DNA of 64,000 bases from contig DATKDU010000207.1 of assembly GCA_035512595.1 (NCBI GenBank), positions 5,585 through 69,584 on the forward strand, in the 5' to 3' direction. A program made the position numbers and the translations under genes. The stretch is from DATKDU01 sp035512595. Lineage in GTDB: Bacteria; Planctomycetota; Planctomycetia; Pirellulales; Pirellulaceae. Below, piece after piece: positions 20,496-28,844 of the stretch. The stretch's first letter is position 1, and every line of letters starts with the position of its first letter. The notes below the pieces were generated by a model. It saw nothing but the letters and a program-made list of their open reading frames with translations. It was not told the origin of the DNA and made no database searches.

Positions 20496-22241
20496 ATGCC
20501 ACAGCTCGTTGCCTGCTACGGCTGCGGCCAGCAATTCATGGCCGCGGACGAGATTCTGGGGACGGTAGTGCCCTGCCCCAATTGCGGCAGTAATTTGCCG
20601 ATTCCCGCCCCGCCGTTGGCGGCGACGCAGCCGCTGAGTCCGCTGTCGCCGGCGCGCACACTCCCCTCGGCGAGCTTCCGCCAGTCTTCCGGTTCGAATC
20701 CGCAGTGGCGGACGATCATTCTGGGAATCGTCGGCACAATATGCCTGCTGTGGCTGGTGTTGGCTCTGCCCAACGCGCTCTTCTGGGCCATCGGCCGGCC
20801 GGCGGCCAGCCCGGAAAAAGTTGGGGCCGGCGCAGTCATCTTCTGGATCGGCGTGCTGCTGGCCTGCGGCGGCATCTTCGAGTGGCCGCTGTTCAAATAC
20901 TCGCGCGACATGCGCGTCACGCGTGAGTGGTTCGGTGAGCACGGCGCTAAATGGTTTTATGCCGGCATTGGCGGACTCGCGGCAGTGATGGGCCTGGGGG
21001 TTACGGTGTCGGCCACGGCCTACTCGCTATTTGGCACCTCGGTCAACACGTCGGAAAGGCCCGACTTCGCGGCCCAGCAGACGCTGCCGCAGCCGCTGGC
21101 CGGCCCGCAGGTCTCCGTCCCGCCGCCAGAGAACGCCTCGGGACGACTGGATGCGGTTGGGCCAAACGCCGCCGCAGCCACTTCGCCCGCATCGGCGCAA
21201 GCCGCCGCGGAGAAAACTGCCGCCAGCACCCTGCCGGCCACGCGAAAGGAGTTCAGCGAGCTGCCGGGTCAGTGGCGTTATCTCGAAGGGGGCTACTGCA
21301 TCAAGATTCCTGAGTCGATCGTGATTGACCGCGATAGCAAGACGCAGCATGACGGATTCATCCAGCACGACTTTGGCGGTTGCACCGCGACGGGAAAGCC
21401 GGAAGGGGTGAATTTCGCCGTGTACGTTCAGATCCAGCCGCGCAACCGCGACATGGACAGCAAGTCGCTGTTCGACTTCAAGCGCCGCCAGCCGCCGCCG
21501 AACGAATTGAGCCAAGAGCTGCTCGCTGTGAACGGCCTGGAGGTCGTGAAAACCCCCACGCGAAAGACGCAGGCGAGCGCGTTCCGAAACAGGCCTGCTT
21601 ACACCCTCAACGGCATGACCTATCACTTTGCCGACAAGAAGTGCCTGATCACCCTCTCGGTCTATTCGCAGTTGCCGCTGGATCATGCCGATCAGCAGGC
21701 GATCAGGCGGTATTTGGACACGTTTCAGCGAATGCCGGAGCAACCCGCGATAGCTCAAACCGGCGATGGTGCAGCGAGCGCCGAAAATTGGCAGCTCCTG
21801 GAAGGGGGCCTGCGGATTCGCCTGTCGCCCTCACTGGAAGTGCGCGTGAACAATATCCACCGCGGCGGCGCTAGCCGCGACGAGACGACGCACAACCTTC
21901 ACGGCCAGACGGCCGACGGCGTGGAATTCAAGGTTGATGTGATCCGCGTCCCGGCGTGGAACAAGCCCAACGAGGCCCGCCGGAATGCGGCCGCACGTTC
22001 CGAGCGTCCGCGGCCGGACTATGAGCACGTGGCGGTGGACGTACACGGCCTGGTGATGGAGCGGATCACGCACCTGCCCCACAATCGGGGCCCCGGCACG
22101 ACGCGGGTCGAATACCGGCACCAGGAAGGGCAGCACCAGATCATCATGTTGGCCTCGTCGAAGCTGCCCCTTGATCACCCGTCGTTCCAAACGGTGCTTC
22201 GTGTTTTCGAATCAATCGAGCGTGCGCCGGCGGTTCGGTAG
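20496..22241 (+). CDS. Zinc-ribbon membrane protein with a duplicated domain
   Basis: A 581-aa protein. An N-terminal zinc ribbon (CYGCGQQF...CPNCGSN) precedes a Pro/Ser-rich linker and three hydrophobic segments (IILGIVGTICLLWLVLAL, AVIFWIGVLLACGGIF and WFYAGIGGLAAVMGLGV). The C-terminal half has two copies of one module, each starting with 'GQWRYLEGGYCIKIPES' or 'NWQLLEGGLRIRLSPS' and ending with 'LPLDHADQQAIRRYLDTFQR' or 'LPLDHPSFQTVLRVFESIER', about 160 residues each. The layout suggests a membrane-anchored protein whose duplicated domain faces one side. Function unknown; zinc-ribbon plus TM architecture is typical of planctomycetes. Confidence 0.85.
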   Translation: MPQLVACYGCGQQFMAADEILGTVVPCPNCGSNLPIPAPPLAATQPLSPLSPARTLPSASFRQSSGSNPQWRTIILGIVGTICLLWLVLALPNALFWAIGRPAASPEKVGAGAVIFWIGVLLACGGIFEWPLFKYSRDMRVTREWFGEHGAKWFYAGIGGLAAVMGLGVTVSATAYSLFGTSVNTSERPDFAAQQTLPQPLAGPQVSVPPPENASGRLDAVGPNAAAATSPASAQAAAEKTAASTLPATRKEFSELPGQWRYLEGGYCIKIPESIVIDRDSKTQHDGFIQHDFGGCTATGKPEGVNFAVYVQIQPRNRDMDSKSLFDFKRRQPPPNELSQELLAVNGLEVVKTPTRKTQASAFRNRPAYTLNGMTYHFADKKCLITLSVYSQLPLDHADQQAIRRYLDTFQRMPEQPAIAQTGDGAASAENWQLLEGGLRIRLSPSLEVRVNNIHRGGASRDETTHNLHGQTADGVEFKVDVIRVPAWNKPNEARRNAAARSERPRPDYEHVAVDVHGLVMERITHLPHNRGPGTTRVEYRHQEGQHQIIMLASSKLPLDHPSFQTVLRVFESIERAPAVR

Positions 22242-22388
22242 GTGCATTTGCCGCCTGGAGCGCGTGACAAAGTAGGATTGTCTCCTTTCCTGTCTCCCGA
22301 CATCTGGCGTGATGGCTGGATCACGCGCGGGTCCGCACGTGCAAGTGTACGTGCCACCCTTTTCAAGACGTGCCATTTGGCCGGACTC

Positions 22389-22426
22389 TTGACCCGGGTT
22401 GGGAATATTTGTATACTGTACAGTAT
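22389..22426 (+). promoter_or_regulatory. Sigma70-like promoter overlapped by a palindrome
   Basis: TTGACC (22389-22394), 17 bp, TATACT (22412-22417). A perfect 14-bp palindrome ATACTGTACAGTAT (22413-22426) covers the -10 and start region, as an operator would. Downstream is only a possible 33-codon frame (22435-22535, starting MADCPVSAADF) containing a small hairpin (22502-22522), so the product may be a non-coding RNA. Confidence 0.6.
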
Positions 22427-22561
22427 CCTACCTATGGCGGATTGCCCGGTCTCGGCCGCCGATTTTGTTGCGGCGGGAGGGACAAACTGGGCAGTTCACC
22501 CCGGACGGACGAGTGCCGTCCGCGAAGATCTTTGACAATCTGGAAACACAGTCCACAGTCA

Positions 22562-22650
22562 GGGCCAGCGGCCAGGAATCAGGGGCCGGGAGCCAGGAAG
22601 CCAGGAAGCCAGGAATCCAGGAGCCAGGAATCCAGGAGCCAGGAATCAGC
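22562..22650. repeat. Tandem CCAGGAAT/CCAGGAG array
   Basis: Alternating 8- and 7-bp units (CCAGGAAG, CCAGGAAT, CCAGGAG) repeat about nine times in direct orientation. It has the same style as the heptad arrays elsewhere in the window, but with mixed period. Confidence 0.8.
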
Positions 22651-22689
22651 GGCCGGGGGCCACTTTGATAAGGAGCGAGCCGAAAAACA

Positions 22690-22860
22690 ACGCTGAAGCG
22701 GGCTTATCCAAGGAAAATCCGTCCGTTTCTATAAGTGACTGGCGCGTAAGGGGTTAAGTGATTTCAGAAACGGCGATTAAAGCACCGATCACTTATTAAA
22801 GAAAAATCCTTCGATTTCTATAAAGGATTGGCAGACAAAGGGTTACGGGCATTTTTTGGC
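22690..22860. repeat. AT-rich dispersed element, two tandem copies
   Basis: Copy 1 (about 22702-22765) and copy 2 (about 22791-22857) share CTTAT, GAAAATCC, a TTTCTATAA core and GGGTTA at matching spacing. A third copy lies on the minus strand at about 30300-30400. The region also repeats CACTTAT/ATAAGTG in both orientations. It is clearly richer in A+T than its surroundings. Function unknown. Confidence 0.7.
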
Positions 22861-23161
22861 CGTGGAAAAAGCCCCAAAGTGCTTATCACTTATCCACCTC
22901 ATGCTCCAAATCCACCGTCCTGGACCCCGAGAAGGCGGAAGGGGCGAATTGGGCGTGCGCAAACGCGCTAGCGCCGACCACTGCAAAACGGGGATTTTTT
23001 TAACGCAACGTCTATTCAGCAAAGAAGTTGTGTCACGCCGCCCACTGCCAAATTCGCGCTGGCAGCCTGCGGGCGACGCGAGCCGGAGGGACCCGCAGCC
23101 AGGTTTCTGGCCCCGGCCCCCGGCACCGGAGTGGTGAGAGCGTGTGAATGAATTGGGGGAA

Positions 23162-23260
23162 ATGCAAAATGATCAATGCAAAATGCAAAATGCAAAAGTC
23201 AGCAAGGCATTTTCATCGACGCATTTTGACTTTTGCACGTTGCATTGGACATTTTGCATT
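23162..23260. repeat. Heptad array hairpin (ATGCAAA type)
   Basis: The left arm is five heptads, four of them ATGCAAA and one ATGATCA; the right arm (about 23221-23260) is their reverse complement with variants (TTTTGAC, TTTTGCA, CGTTGCA, TTGGACA, TTTTGCA). A long imperfect hairpin is possible. Confidence 0.85.
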
Positions 23261-23264
23261 ACCA

Positions 23265-23400
23265 TCAGGGGGCTGACGCCCCCCGCTCGCCAGTCATCAG
23301 GGGGCTGACGCCCCCCGCTCGCCGATCCCCCGCTCGCCGATCCCCCGCTCGCCAGTCATCAGGGGGCTGACGCCCCCCGCTCGCCGATCCCCCGCTCAAC
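23265..23400. repeat. Repeats of the CATCAGGGGGCTGACGCCCC type
   Basis: Three full units of about 28 bp, each with a GGGGGC-TGAC-GCCCCC hairpin followed by CCGCTCGCC, plus partial GATCCCCCGCTCGCC units. The same repeat recurs near 54017. It is REP-like. It is directly downstream of the thioredoxin/protease gene's stop. Confidence 0.85.
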
Positions 23401-23407
23401 GATCCTC

Positions 23408-24823
23408 CTACCGCTGTCCCCGAATCACCGGCTGGGCTGCTGTCCCCTGGCGGGCCGCCATGCGAGCCTGGCCCGTCGCTTTCGCTTCGGCCAGGATCTG
23501 CTGGATGAGTGCCGCCGAGGCGCCGTCGATCACGAGCACCTCGCTTTGACCCTGCGGGTTGTCCGCCGATCGCAACACGCAGACCAGTTCCGTCCGCGCG
23601 CCGCCGGCGGGCGGAGTGAGTGGCGACGTGATGCCGGCGGCAAATGGTTGCGGTGGAGCGACGTCGGCATTCGGCGGTGTTTCGAGGGGCGCAGTGGCCA
23701 CGGCGGGACTGGACTGAACCAGGCCACGATCCGCCGCCGGCTCTTCGTGCGACACGAGGCGACCCTCACCCCGGCCCTCTCCCAATGGGAGAGGGGGAAT
23801 AGCGCGCTGATAGACCGCCTGCAAGTTGAACTTGTCGAGCTGAGAGTGGATTGCCGCCGGGCCGGCATAGATCCCTTCGCCGTCGGCCGGATCGTCGGCA
23901 TTGCAGACTCCGATGAGCTGTCCGGCCGCGTTGAACAGGCCGCCGCCGCTGCGACCCTGGGCCGGCCGGCCGCCAACGGTCAGATTGGGCCGGTTGGCGT
24001 AGCGATTGACCGCGTGAATCTTCGACCGCTCGACGGTTGGATCCTGCCCTTCGCTACAGCCGACCGTGAACACCACGTCCTGCGGCCGCACGATGTCGCT
24101 GGGCGCGGCCACGATTGCCGGCGCGACCTTCACACCCGGCCAGATGGAGAGGAGTGCGATATCGAGGTGTTCGTCGTAGTCGAGCAGCTCCCCGGCCACC
24201 GGCGAGCGAGCCCCCGGTGCAAACAGCTCGACCTCGATCTTCCCTTTGCCGCCGCTGCTCTTGAACAGATGGCCGCAGGTCAGGACGAGCGCTTCGTGCT
24301 GCTGCGATTGCTCGTCGAAGTGGGTGTCGATGATCGTCCCCGTGCCGACGCCCCAGCTCCCTTCCTCTTGCACCTTCAGTCGCACCGTGGCCGCCAGGGC
24401 CCGCTGCTCGGCAGTGGGTGTTTGCGCGGCCGCCTGCGAAGGATCGGGGGATTGCCCGCGAACCAGCGGCGCACTGCCGGCGGTTGCCAGCGACCGTTGA
24501 TCGAGTTCGCGGGGCATTTGCCCGCGGGAGATCATCTGCACCAGGTCGTCGTACGTCGTCACGCCCGCGAACCGCTGCACCTCGCGATCGCCGGCAAACA
24601 AGACGAACGTCGGGTAGGCGACGATGCGGTACTGCCGGGCGAGCTGCGGCTCGCGGGTCACATCGACCTGCCGGATAGGAAATTTTTCGCTGGCCAGCCG
24701 CTGCACGACCGGCTGCATCGCCCGGCAGGGCTGGCAGCGGGGATCGGTGAACTCGACCAGGGTGACGTCGCTGGCGCCGCCGGACAGCGCAGCGAAAAGC
24801 ACGAGACTGTAGCAGCCGCTCAT
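23408..24823 (-). CDS. Secreted thioredoxin-trypsin fusion protein
   Basis: A 471-aa protein starting MSGCYSLVLFAALSGGASD, a signal peptide-like N-terminus with AAGGAGGG before the ATG. Residues about 20-110 form a thioredoxin fold with active site FTDPRCQPCRAMQP (CxxC) and cis-Pro VAYPTFVLF. A trypsin-like serine protease domain follows, with TCGHLF (His), LDIALL (Asp) and GRSGGGLF (Ser) as triad. The linker after the protease contains IPPLPLGEGRGEGR, encoded by a palindromic repeat in frame. The C-terminal ~90 residues are low-complexity then a small conserved 'LVCVLRSADNPQGQSEVLVI' strand region. A redox-protease fusion of the envelope; target unknown. Confidence 0.88.
   Translation of the reverse strand: MSGCYSLVLFAALSGGASDVTLVEFTDPRCQPCRAMQPVVQRLASEKFPIRQVDVTREPQLARQYRIVAYPTFVLFAGDREVQRFAGVTTYDDLVQMISRGQMPRELDQRSLATAGSAPLVRGQSPDPSQAAAQTPTAEQRALAATVRLKVQEEGSWGVGTGTIIDTHFDEQSQQHEALVLTCGHLFKSSGGKGKIEVELFAPGARSPVAGELLDYDEHLDIALLSIWPGVKVAPAIVAAPSDIVRPQDVVFTVGCSEGQDPTVERSKIHAVNRYANRPNLTVGGRPAQGRSGGGLFNAAGQLIGVCNADDPADGEGIYAGPAAIHSQLDKFNLQAVYQRAIPPLPLGEGRGEGRLVSHEEPAADRGLVQSSPAVATAPLETPPNADVAPPQPFAAGITSPLTPPAGGARTELVCVLRSADNPQGQSEVLVIDGASAALIQQILAEAKATGQARMAARQGTAAQPVIRGQR
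23762..23797. repeat. Palindromic repeat inside the thioredoxin-protease gene
   Basis: CCCTCTCCC-AAT-GGGAGAGGG (23775-23795) with the flanking ACCCTCACCCCGG. On the minus strand it encodes PLPLGEGRGEG in frame, in the linker after the protease domain. From memory this repeat type is widespread in bacterial genomes; here it has been accepted within a coding sequence. Confidence 0.75.
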
Positions 24824-25276
24824 GGCTTCCCTCCTTGGATCGTTCCGCAGGGAAGCCGCGGCAAAGCGGGTCAGCATCCCTGCTGTCGTGGGACTCGCGC
24901 CGAGGCGCGAGCTGCCGCCGGCATCCCATCCTGGGTGCCGACGGCGGGTTAAGAACCGGCGTGGTTGCGGGGTCGCCGGTTCGCGGAAGGAGCAATGTGT
25001 GCCAGCCTGGAGAAAAGGGCAAGAGCAGTTTTTTTACCGATCACCTGTCAGCGAGTGACTGATGATGGACTCGATTCTCAAGACGCGACCAGGTCACGCT
25101 AGCAGCAGGACGGCCGACGTCAGAATCCGCGGACGATGCGAACTTCGCCCCCATCTCGCACGTTTCGTGGTTCTCTTGCCGGCCCGGCGGCAACACTGCG
25201 GGTACTCCCCGTTGCCCGCCGCGGCTTTCATAATGCGCCATTGTCCGCCGGTTCACATTCACTGCGGAGGCTCACC
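24824..25276. other. Divergent intergenic region without a gene
   Basis: About 450 bp between the thioredoxin-protease gene and galM, both read outward. It must contain both promoters. I see no good consensus pair, tRNA or clear repeat. Confidence 0.5.
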
Positions 25277-26452
25277 ATGCGACGATTGACTGCCGTGCTC
25301 TCGCTGCTGTCCTGCTGGCTGCTGGCCTCCGCGATAGGCCAGGACGACCAGCCCAAGAAACCCCGTCCGCTCCAGAACCCAAGACCGAAAAACGCTGCCA
25401 TGGGAATCGAGAAATCCAGCTTCGGCAAAACCAAAGCAGGCGCCGAGGTCCAGCTTTACACGTGCCGGAACGCCAATGGCCTGGTCCTCAAGGTGATGAC
25501 TTACGGCGCGACGGTCGTCTCGATGGAAACCCCCGACAAGTTGGGGAACGTGCGGAACATCCAGCTCGGATTCTCCAAGCTCGACGGGTATCTCGCGCGG
25601 CATCCCTACTTCGGCTCGACCGTCGGCCGCTACGGCAATCGGATTGCCGGCGGGAAGTTCACGCTCGACGGCCAGGAATACAAGCTGGCCACGAACAACG
25701 GCCCCAACCACCTGCACGGCGGGATCAAGGGCTTCGATGCCGTCGTGTGGAAGGGGGAGGAAGTGAAAACCGCTGACTCGGTCGGCGTGAAGTTCTCGTA
25801 CACGAGCAAGGACGGCGAGGAAGGTTATCCCGGAACGCTGCACGTGACCGCAACCTACACGCTGACCAATGCCAACGAGATGCGGATCGATTACGCGGCG
25901 ACGACCGACAAGCCGACGGTGCTGAACCTGACCAACCATTGCTACTGGAACCTGGGGGGCGCGGGGAGCGGCCAGATTCTGGAGCACGTGCTGACGATCC
26001 ATGCCGACAAGTACCTGCCGATCGACGCCACGAGCATTCCGACCGGCGAGCTGGCGGACGTCAAGGGAACGCCGATGGACTTTACTTCGCCGCACAAGAT
26101 CGGCGCGCGGATCGGCGAGCTCAAGCAGCCGCCGCACCAGACGAAGGGGTACGACCACTGCTACGTCCTGCGGGGTCAGGAGGGAAAGCTATCGCCGTGC
26201 GCCTTCGCCCACGATCCGGCCAGCGGCCGAACGATGGAGATCAGCACCACCGAGCCGGGGGTGCAGCTCTACTGCGGCAATTTCCTCGACGGCGGGGAAG
26301 GCACCGGCGGCTACAAACAGCACGACGCCTTCTGCCTGGAGACGCAGCACTTCCCCGACTCGCCCAACCAGCCGGAATTCCCCAGCACGGTCCTGCGGCC
26401 GGGTGAGACGTTCAGGTCTACGACGGTACACAAGTTTGGGGTGCGGAAGTAG
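25277..26452 (+). CDS. galM: Secreted aldose 1-epimerase
   Basis: A mutarotase of 391 aa that interconverts alpha and beta anomers of aldoses. A signal peptide (MRRLTAVLSLLSCWLLASA) and a basic Pro-rich linker precede the galactose-mutarotase fold. Family motifs: VGRYGNRIAGGKF, 'NHLHGGIKGFDAVVW', 'VLNLTNHCYWNLGG', and the catalytic pair His (TNHCYWNL region) and Glu (C-terminal AFCLETQHFPDSPNQPEFPS). The start with GGAGG about eight bases upstream is clear. Export suggests it acts on extracytoplasmic sugars. Convergent with the DUF362 gene. Confidence 0.95.
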   Translation: MRRLTAVLSLLSCWLLASAIGQDDQPKKPRPLQNPRPKNAAMGIEKSSFGKTKAGAEVQLYTCRNANGLVLKVMTYGATVVSMETPDKLGNVRNIQLGFSKLDGYLARHPYFGSTVGRYGNRIAGGKFTLDGQEYKLATNNGPNHLHGGIKGFDAVVWKGEEVKTADSVGVKFSYTSKDGEEGYPGTLHVTATYTLTNANEMRIDYAATTDKPTVLNLTNHCYWNLGGAGSGQILEHVLTIHADKYLPIDATSIPTGELADVKGTPMDFTSPHKIGARIGELKQPPHQTKGYDHCYVLRGQEGKLSPCAFAHDPASGRTMEISTTEPGVQLYCGNFLDGGEGTGGYKQHDAFCLETQHFPDSPNQPEFPSTVLRPGETFRSTTVHKFGVRK

Positions 26453-26519
26453 AACGGACCGGCTTGCTGCTGCGGACCGCATGACGGCTGAAAAATCGCT
26501 GACCAGCGGCACTCCCGTG

Positions 26520-27542
26520 CTACGACACCAACACTCCCCGATGACGCCGCAGCCGGTTGAGATGCGGCTTGTCGAGGATCTGAAACGGACTGGCGAGCGG
26601 CCGCCATGATTCGCCGCACTGGCTGATCAAGGAATCGTCAATCGGGCCCAGTCGATTGGCGGCAAGCTGAAGATACGGCACTTGTGCCGGGTCGAGGTCC
26701 ATCAGCCGGCAGACGGTGGCATCGACGGCGGCGGGAACGGTGCCGACGACGAGCAATCCCATCGACTTCTTGGTTCCCATGATCGGCCCGTCCCCCTCCA
26801 TGCAGTCGATGCCGTCCACGATGGCGATCGTCTTGGGGAGCGAGGCGTTGATGTCGTAGACCGTCTCGGGAATGCCGTTGTGGTGCAGGACGTTCTTGGG
26901 CCAGCCGTACTTGATGCCGGGGATGACGCCATACATGTTCTTGAGCGCGGCGGTGACCCCCATCCAGTGGTGCGTCTTCATCTTGGGCATCGAGACGATC
27001 AGATCGGCTTCGAGGACCGCTCGCGGAAAGTGAAATCCCGGCAGCTTGCACATGCGGCCGCCGTTCTTGACGAAGCCAAGCTCGTCGTAGTTCAGATCGG
27101 CAAATGTGAGCTTACCGCTGTCGAGGGCGTCGGCGACCCCCGACTCGACGAGAGCCATCTCCGTATCGCGGAGGTGTCCCGGCCCTTCGCCGACCGTGAC
27201 GGCCGCTCCCCACAAGCGAAAGACTTCGGCCGCGGCAAGGATCACGGCCGGATGCGTCGTCATGTGGGGCGCTGATCGCGTCGGCTCGACGAGGTTGGGC
27301 TTGAGGAGCACGCGTTTGCCACGAACCTCCTCGACATTCAGCCCAGTTGCCACCAAGCCATCACGAATCGGCCGCACCAGATCGCCGTCGTAGCGTTGGT
27401 GCCGGGCGATGAAAACGCCGGCCCTTTCGCGAAACCAGCGGCGCACAAGCCCCGCGCCAAAGAGCGCGCCGGCGCAAATGCCGCCCCCCACGAGGAGCGT
27501 CCGGCGGGAAAGGTTTCCGGGCTGGTTGGCAGGTAAGGTCAT
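26520..27542 (-). CDS. DUF362 family protein with Tat-like signal
   Basis: A 340-aa protein. The N-terminus LSRRTLLVGGGICAGALFGA looks like a twin-arginine signal (S-R-R-T-L-L) or membrane anchor. The DUF362 body has 'VLLKPNLVEP', 'HPAVILAAAEVFRLWGA', 'VTVGEGPGH' and 'VSMPKMKTHHWMGVTAALKNMYGVIPG', the best-known family signature. The Fe-S ferredoxin domain seen in some members is absent. Function of the family is unproven. Its ATG lies 12 bp after the next gene's stop, so it is probably cotranscribed with the terpenoid-cyclase-like gene upstream. Confidence 0.9.
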   Translation of the reverse strand: MTLPANQPGNLSRRTLLVGGGICAGALFGAGLVRRWFRERAGVFIARHQRYDGDLVRPIRDGLVATGLNVEEVRGKRVLLKPNLVEPTRSAPHMTTHPAVILAAAEVFRLWGAAVTVGEGPGHLRDTEMALVESGVADALDSGKLTFADLNYDELGFVKNGGRMCKLPGFHFPRAVLEADLIVSMPKMKTHHWMGVTAALKNMYGVIPGIKYGWPKNVLHHNGIPETVYDINASLPKTIAIVDGIDCMEGDGPIMGTKKSMGLLVVGTVPAAVDATVCRLMDLDPAQVPYLQLAANRLGPIDDSLISQCGESWRPLASPFQILDKPHLNRLRRHRGVLVS

Positions 27543-27553
27543 GCGATCTCCGC

Positions 27554-28498
27554 TTAGCCCGCTCGTCCACGATCGGAAACAAGCAACGCCAGGGAATTGT
27601 TCTGTGCGGCCAGCGCCAAGAGCGCCAGCTTGTGCGGCGAGCGGTCGTGCGCTTGCACGCGCCGATGCGCAGCAGCGAGCAGCTCCGCACCATTGGCCAG
27701 CTCGATGCCGTGCGCCCGCAGCCCGAGCAGCGCCCAGGCCCCAGACATCGCGGTGCTGGGCCGAATCAGCGAGCGCTGCAAGTACGCCAGCGACCGCTCT
27801 AAGTAGGTCCCGGCTGCCGGGCGGGACCTTGCGGCGCGGTCACTAACCTGGTCAGGTCCCGCCCGGCAGGCGGGACCTACTTCTCCCGCCAGCGCCAGCA
27901 TGGCCAGCCCCGTTGGCTGCACGTGCGGACGCAGCGTCTGGCCAAGGACGACCGTATTGCCGTAATTGCAACCGCCGACAGGGAGCAGCCGGTCCACGAG
28001 CAGCCTGATCGCCTCGCGGACGCGGGCGTGCGTTCCCAAACCGGCACGCTTGAGTGCCAGTACGTTGAGTGCGGTCGGCTCGATCCACGAATGGGTCTTG
28101 TCGGCCCAGCTCCAGGCGACGAGCTGCGTGTCGTGTCCCATCTCCGGCGACCGCGGCATCGCGGTCCCTTTGGCTTCGAGGATCCAGTCCACGGCGCGGC
28201 GACGATGAGCCGCGTAAGCATTCCGGCTGCTGGCATCGTCCGCCGCTCGCCAGGCCAGAACTGCAAGGCCGGTTGGCCAACCGGGGGACGGCTCACTGTG
28301 GCGAATGCCGACGGCGCCGTCGCTACCCTGGCAGGAAGCAAGGAAGTCCAGCGCTGGGGCGGCTTGTCTCGCTTTACCGGCGGCAATCAGGGCCAAGGCA
28401 GCCAATGCGGTTGGCTCCGTAGCCGGCGACTGCGCAGGCGCGTAGCCGATGACCGGCTGCGCGGCGAGACTCGCGAGTGTCGAAGCAAGCCAATCCAT
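27554..28498 (-). CDS. Terpenoid-cyclase/prenyltransferase-repeat protein with repeat insertion
   Basis: A 314-aa alpha/alpha-barrel repeat protein of the squalene-cyclase/prenyltransferase superfamily. Helical repeats recur: 'ATEPTALAALALIAAGK', 'CQGSDGAVGIRHSEPSPGW', 'WIEPTALNVLALKRAGLG', 'GCNYGNTVVLGQTLRPHVQPTG'. The QXXDGAVG and W-aromatic motifs fit the family, but a catalytic Asp-rich DXDD motif is not seen, so it may be non-catalytic. Residues about 207-232 (VGPACRAGPDQVSDRAARSR and following) are encoded by an inverted repeat inserted in frame. Upstream partner of DUF362. Confidence 0.82.
   Translation of the reverse strand: MDWLASTLASLAAQPVIGYAPAQSPATEPTALAALALIAAGKARQAAPALDFLASCQGSDGAVGIRHSEPSPGWPTGLAVLAWRAADDASSRNAYAAHRRRAVDWILEAKGTAMPRSPEMGHDTQLVAWSWADKTHSWIEPTALNVLALKRAGLGTHARVREAIRLLVDRLLPVGGCNYGNTVVLGQTLRPHVQPTGLAMLALAGEVGPACRAGPDQVSDRAARSRPAAGTYLERSLAYLQRSLIRPSTAMSGAWALLGLRAHGIELANGAELLAAAHRRVQAHDRSPHKLALLALAAQNNSLALLVSDRGRAG
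27803..27880. repeat. GTAG-footed palindrome inside a coding sequence
   Basis: 27-bp arms with one mismatch, beginning GTAGGTCCCGG at 27803 and ending CGGGACCTAC at 27880. Total 78 bp, exactly 26 codons, so the host frame is preserved. Shares the GTAG/CTAC foot with the element at 9484. Confidence 0.85.
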
Positions 28499-28506
28499 GA
28501 CGCTCC

Positions 28507-28570
28507 TAGCCGGAGGCTAACAGCCTCCGGGATCGACCCGGAGTTCCCGGAGGTCATTGACCCCCGGCTA
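28507..28570. repeat. Nested hairpin (TAGCCGG...CCGGCTA)
   Basis: An inner palindrome CCGGAGGCT / AGCCTCCGG (28510-28530) lies inside an outer TAGCCGG (28507) / CCGGCTA (28564-28570) pair. It lies just upstream of the terpenoid-cyclase-like gene start. Confidence 0.7.
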
Positions 28571-28597
28571 AGAGCATCTATCGGCTCGCCTCAATTC

Positions 28598-28621
28598 TGG
28601 ACGGGTTAAAAACCTGTCCTA
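28598..28621. repeat. Short hairpin with GTAG foot
   Basis: GGACGGGTT-AAAA-ACCTGTCCTAC; read on the minus strand it starts GTAGGACAGGT. One mismatch in the stem. It belongs with the GTAG-footed palindromes. Confidence 0.6.
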
Positions 28622-28760
28622 CGTGCTAAACCTTGGCGGTGGCTGCGACTGAACGATTTCGTCAATTTGTGCCGGCGAGAGTTCGCGAGGACTTGGTGGG
28701 GTAGCGAATCACCAGCGGCAGGATATCGCAGCGAATGCCGAAGTCGGTATCGCGAACCAT

Positions 28761-28802
28761 GTTCAAAGTTCAAAGTTCAAGGTTCCTCAACTTTGAACTT
28801 GG
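28761..28802. repeat. Heptad array hairpin (GTTCAAA type)
   Basis: GTTCAAA, GTTCAAA, GTTCAAG, GTTCCTC, then AACTTTG, AACTTGG as reverse-complement units. Two to three heptads can pair. Confidence 0.8.
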
Positions 28803-28844
28803 AAGCGGACGTTCGTGCGGCAATCCGCCTCGCGCAGAACGATT

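Noticed and set aside
22413..22426. ATACTGTACAGTAT as a LexA box
   Set aside because: It lacks the spacer of the CTGT-N8-ACAG consensus and no SOS gene follows; called only an operator-like palindrome.
22880..22900. TTATCCACC as a DnaA box and replication origin
   Set aside because: Only one or two weak matches, with no dnaA, dnaN or box cluster.
23265..23400. Tandem direct repeats as a CRISPR array
   Set aside because: Units are adjacent or separated by partial copies, with no unique spacers and no cas genes.
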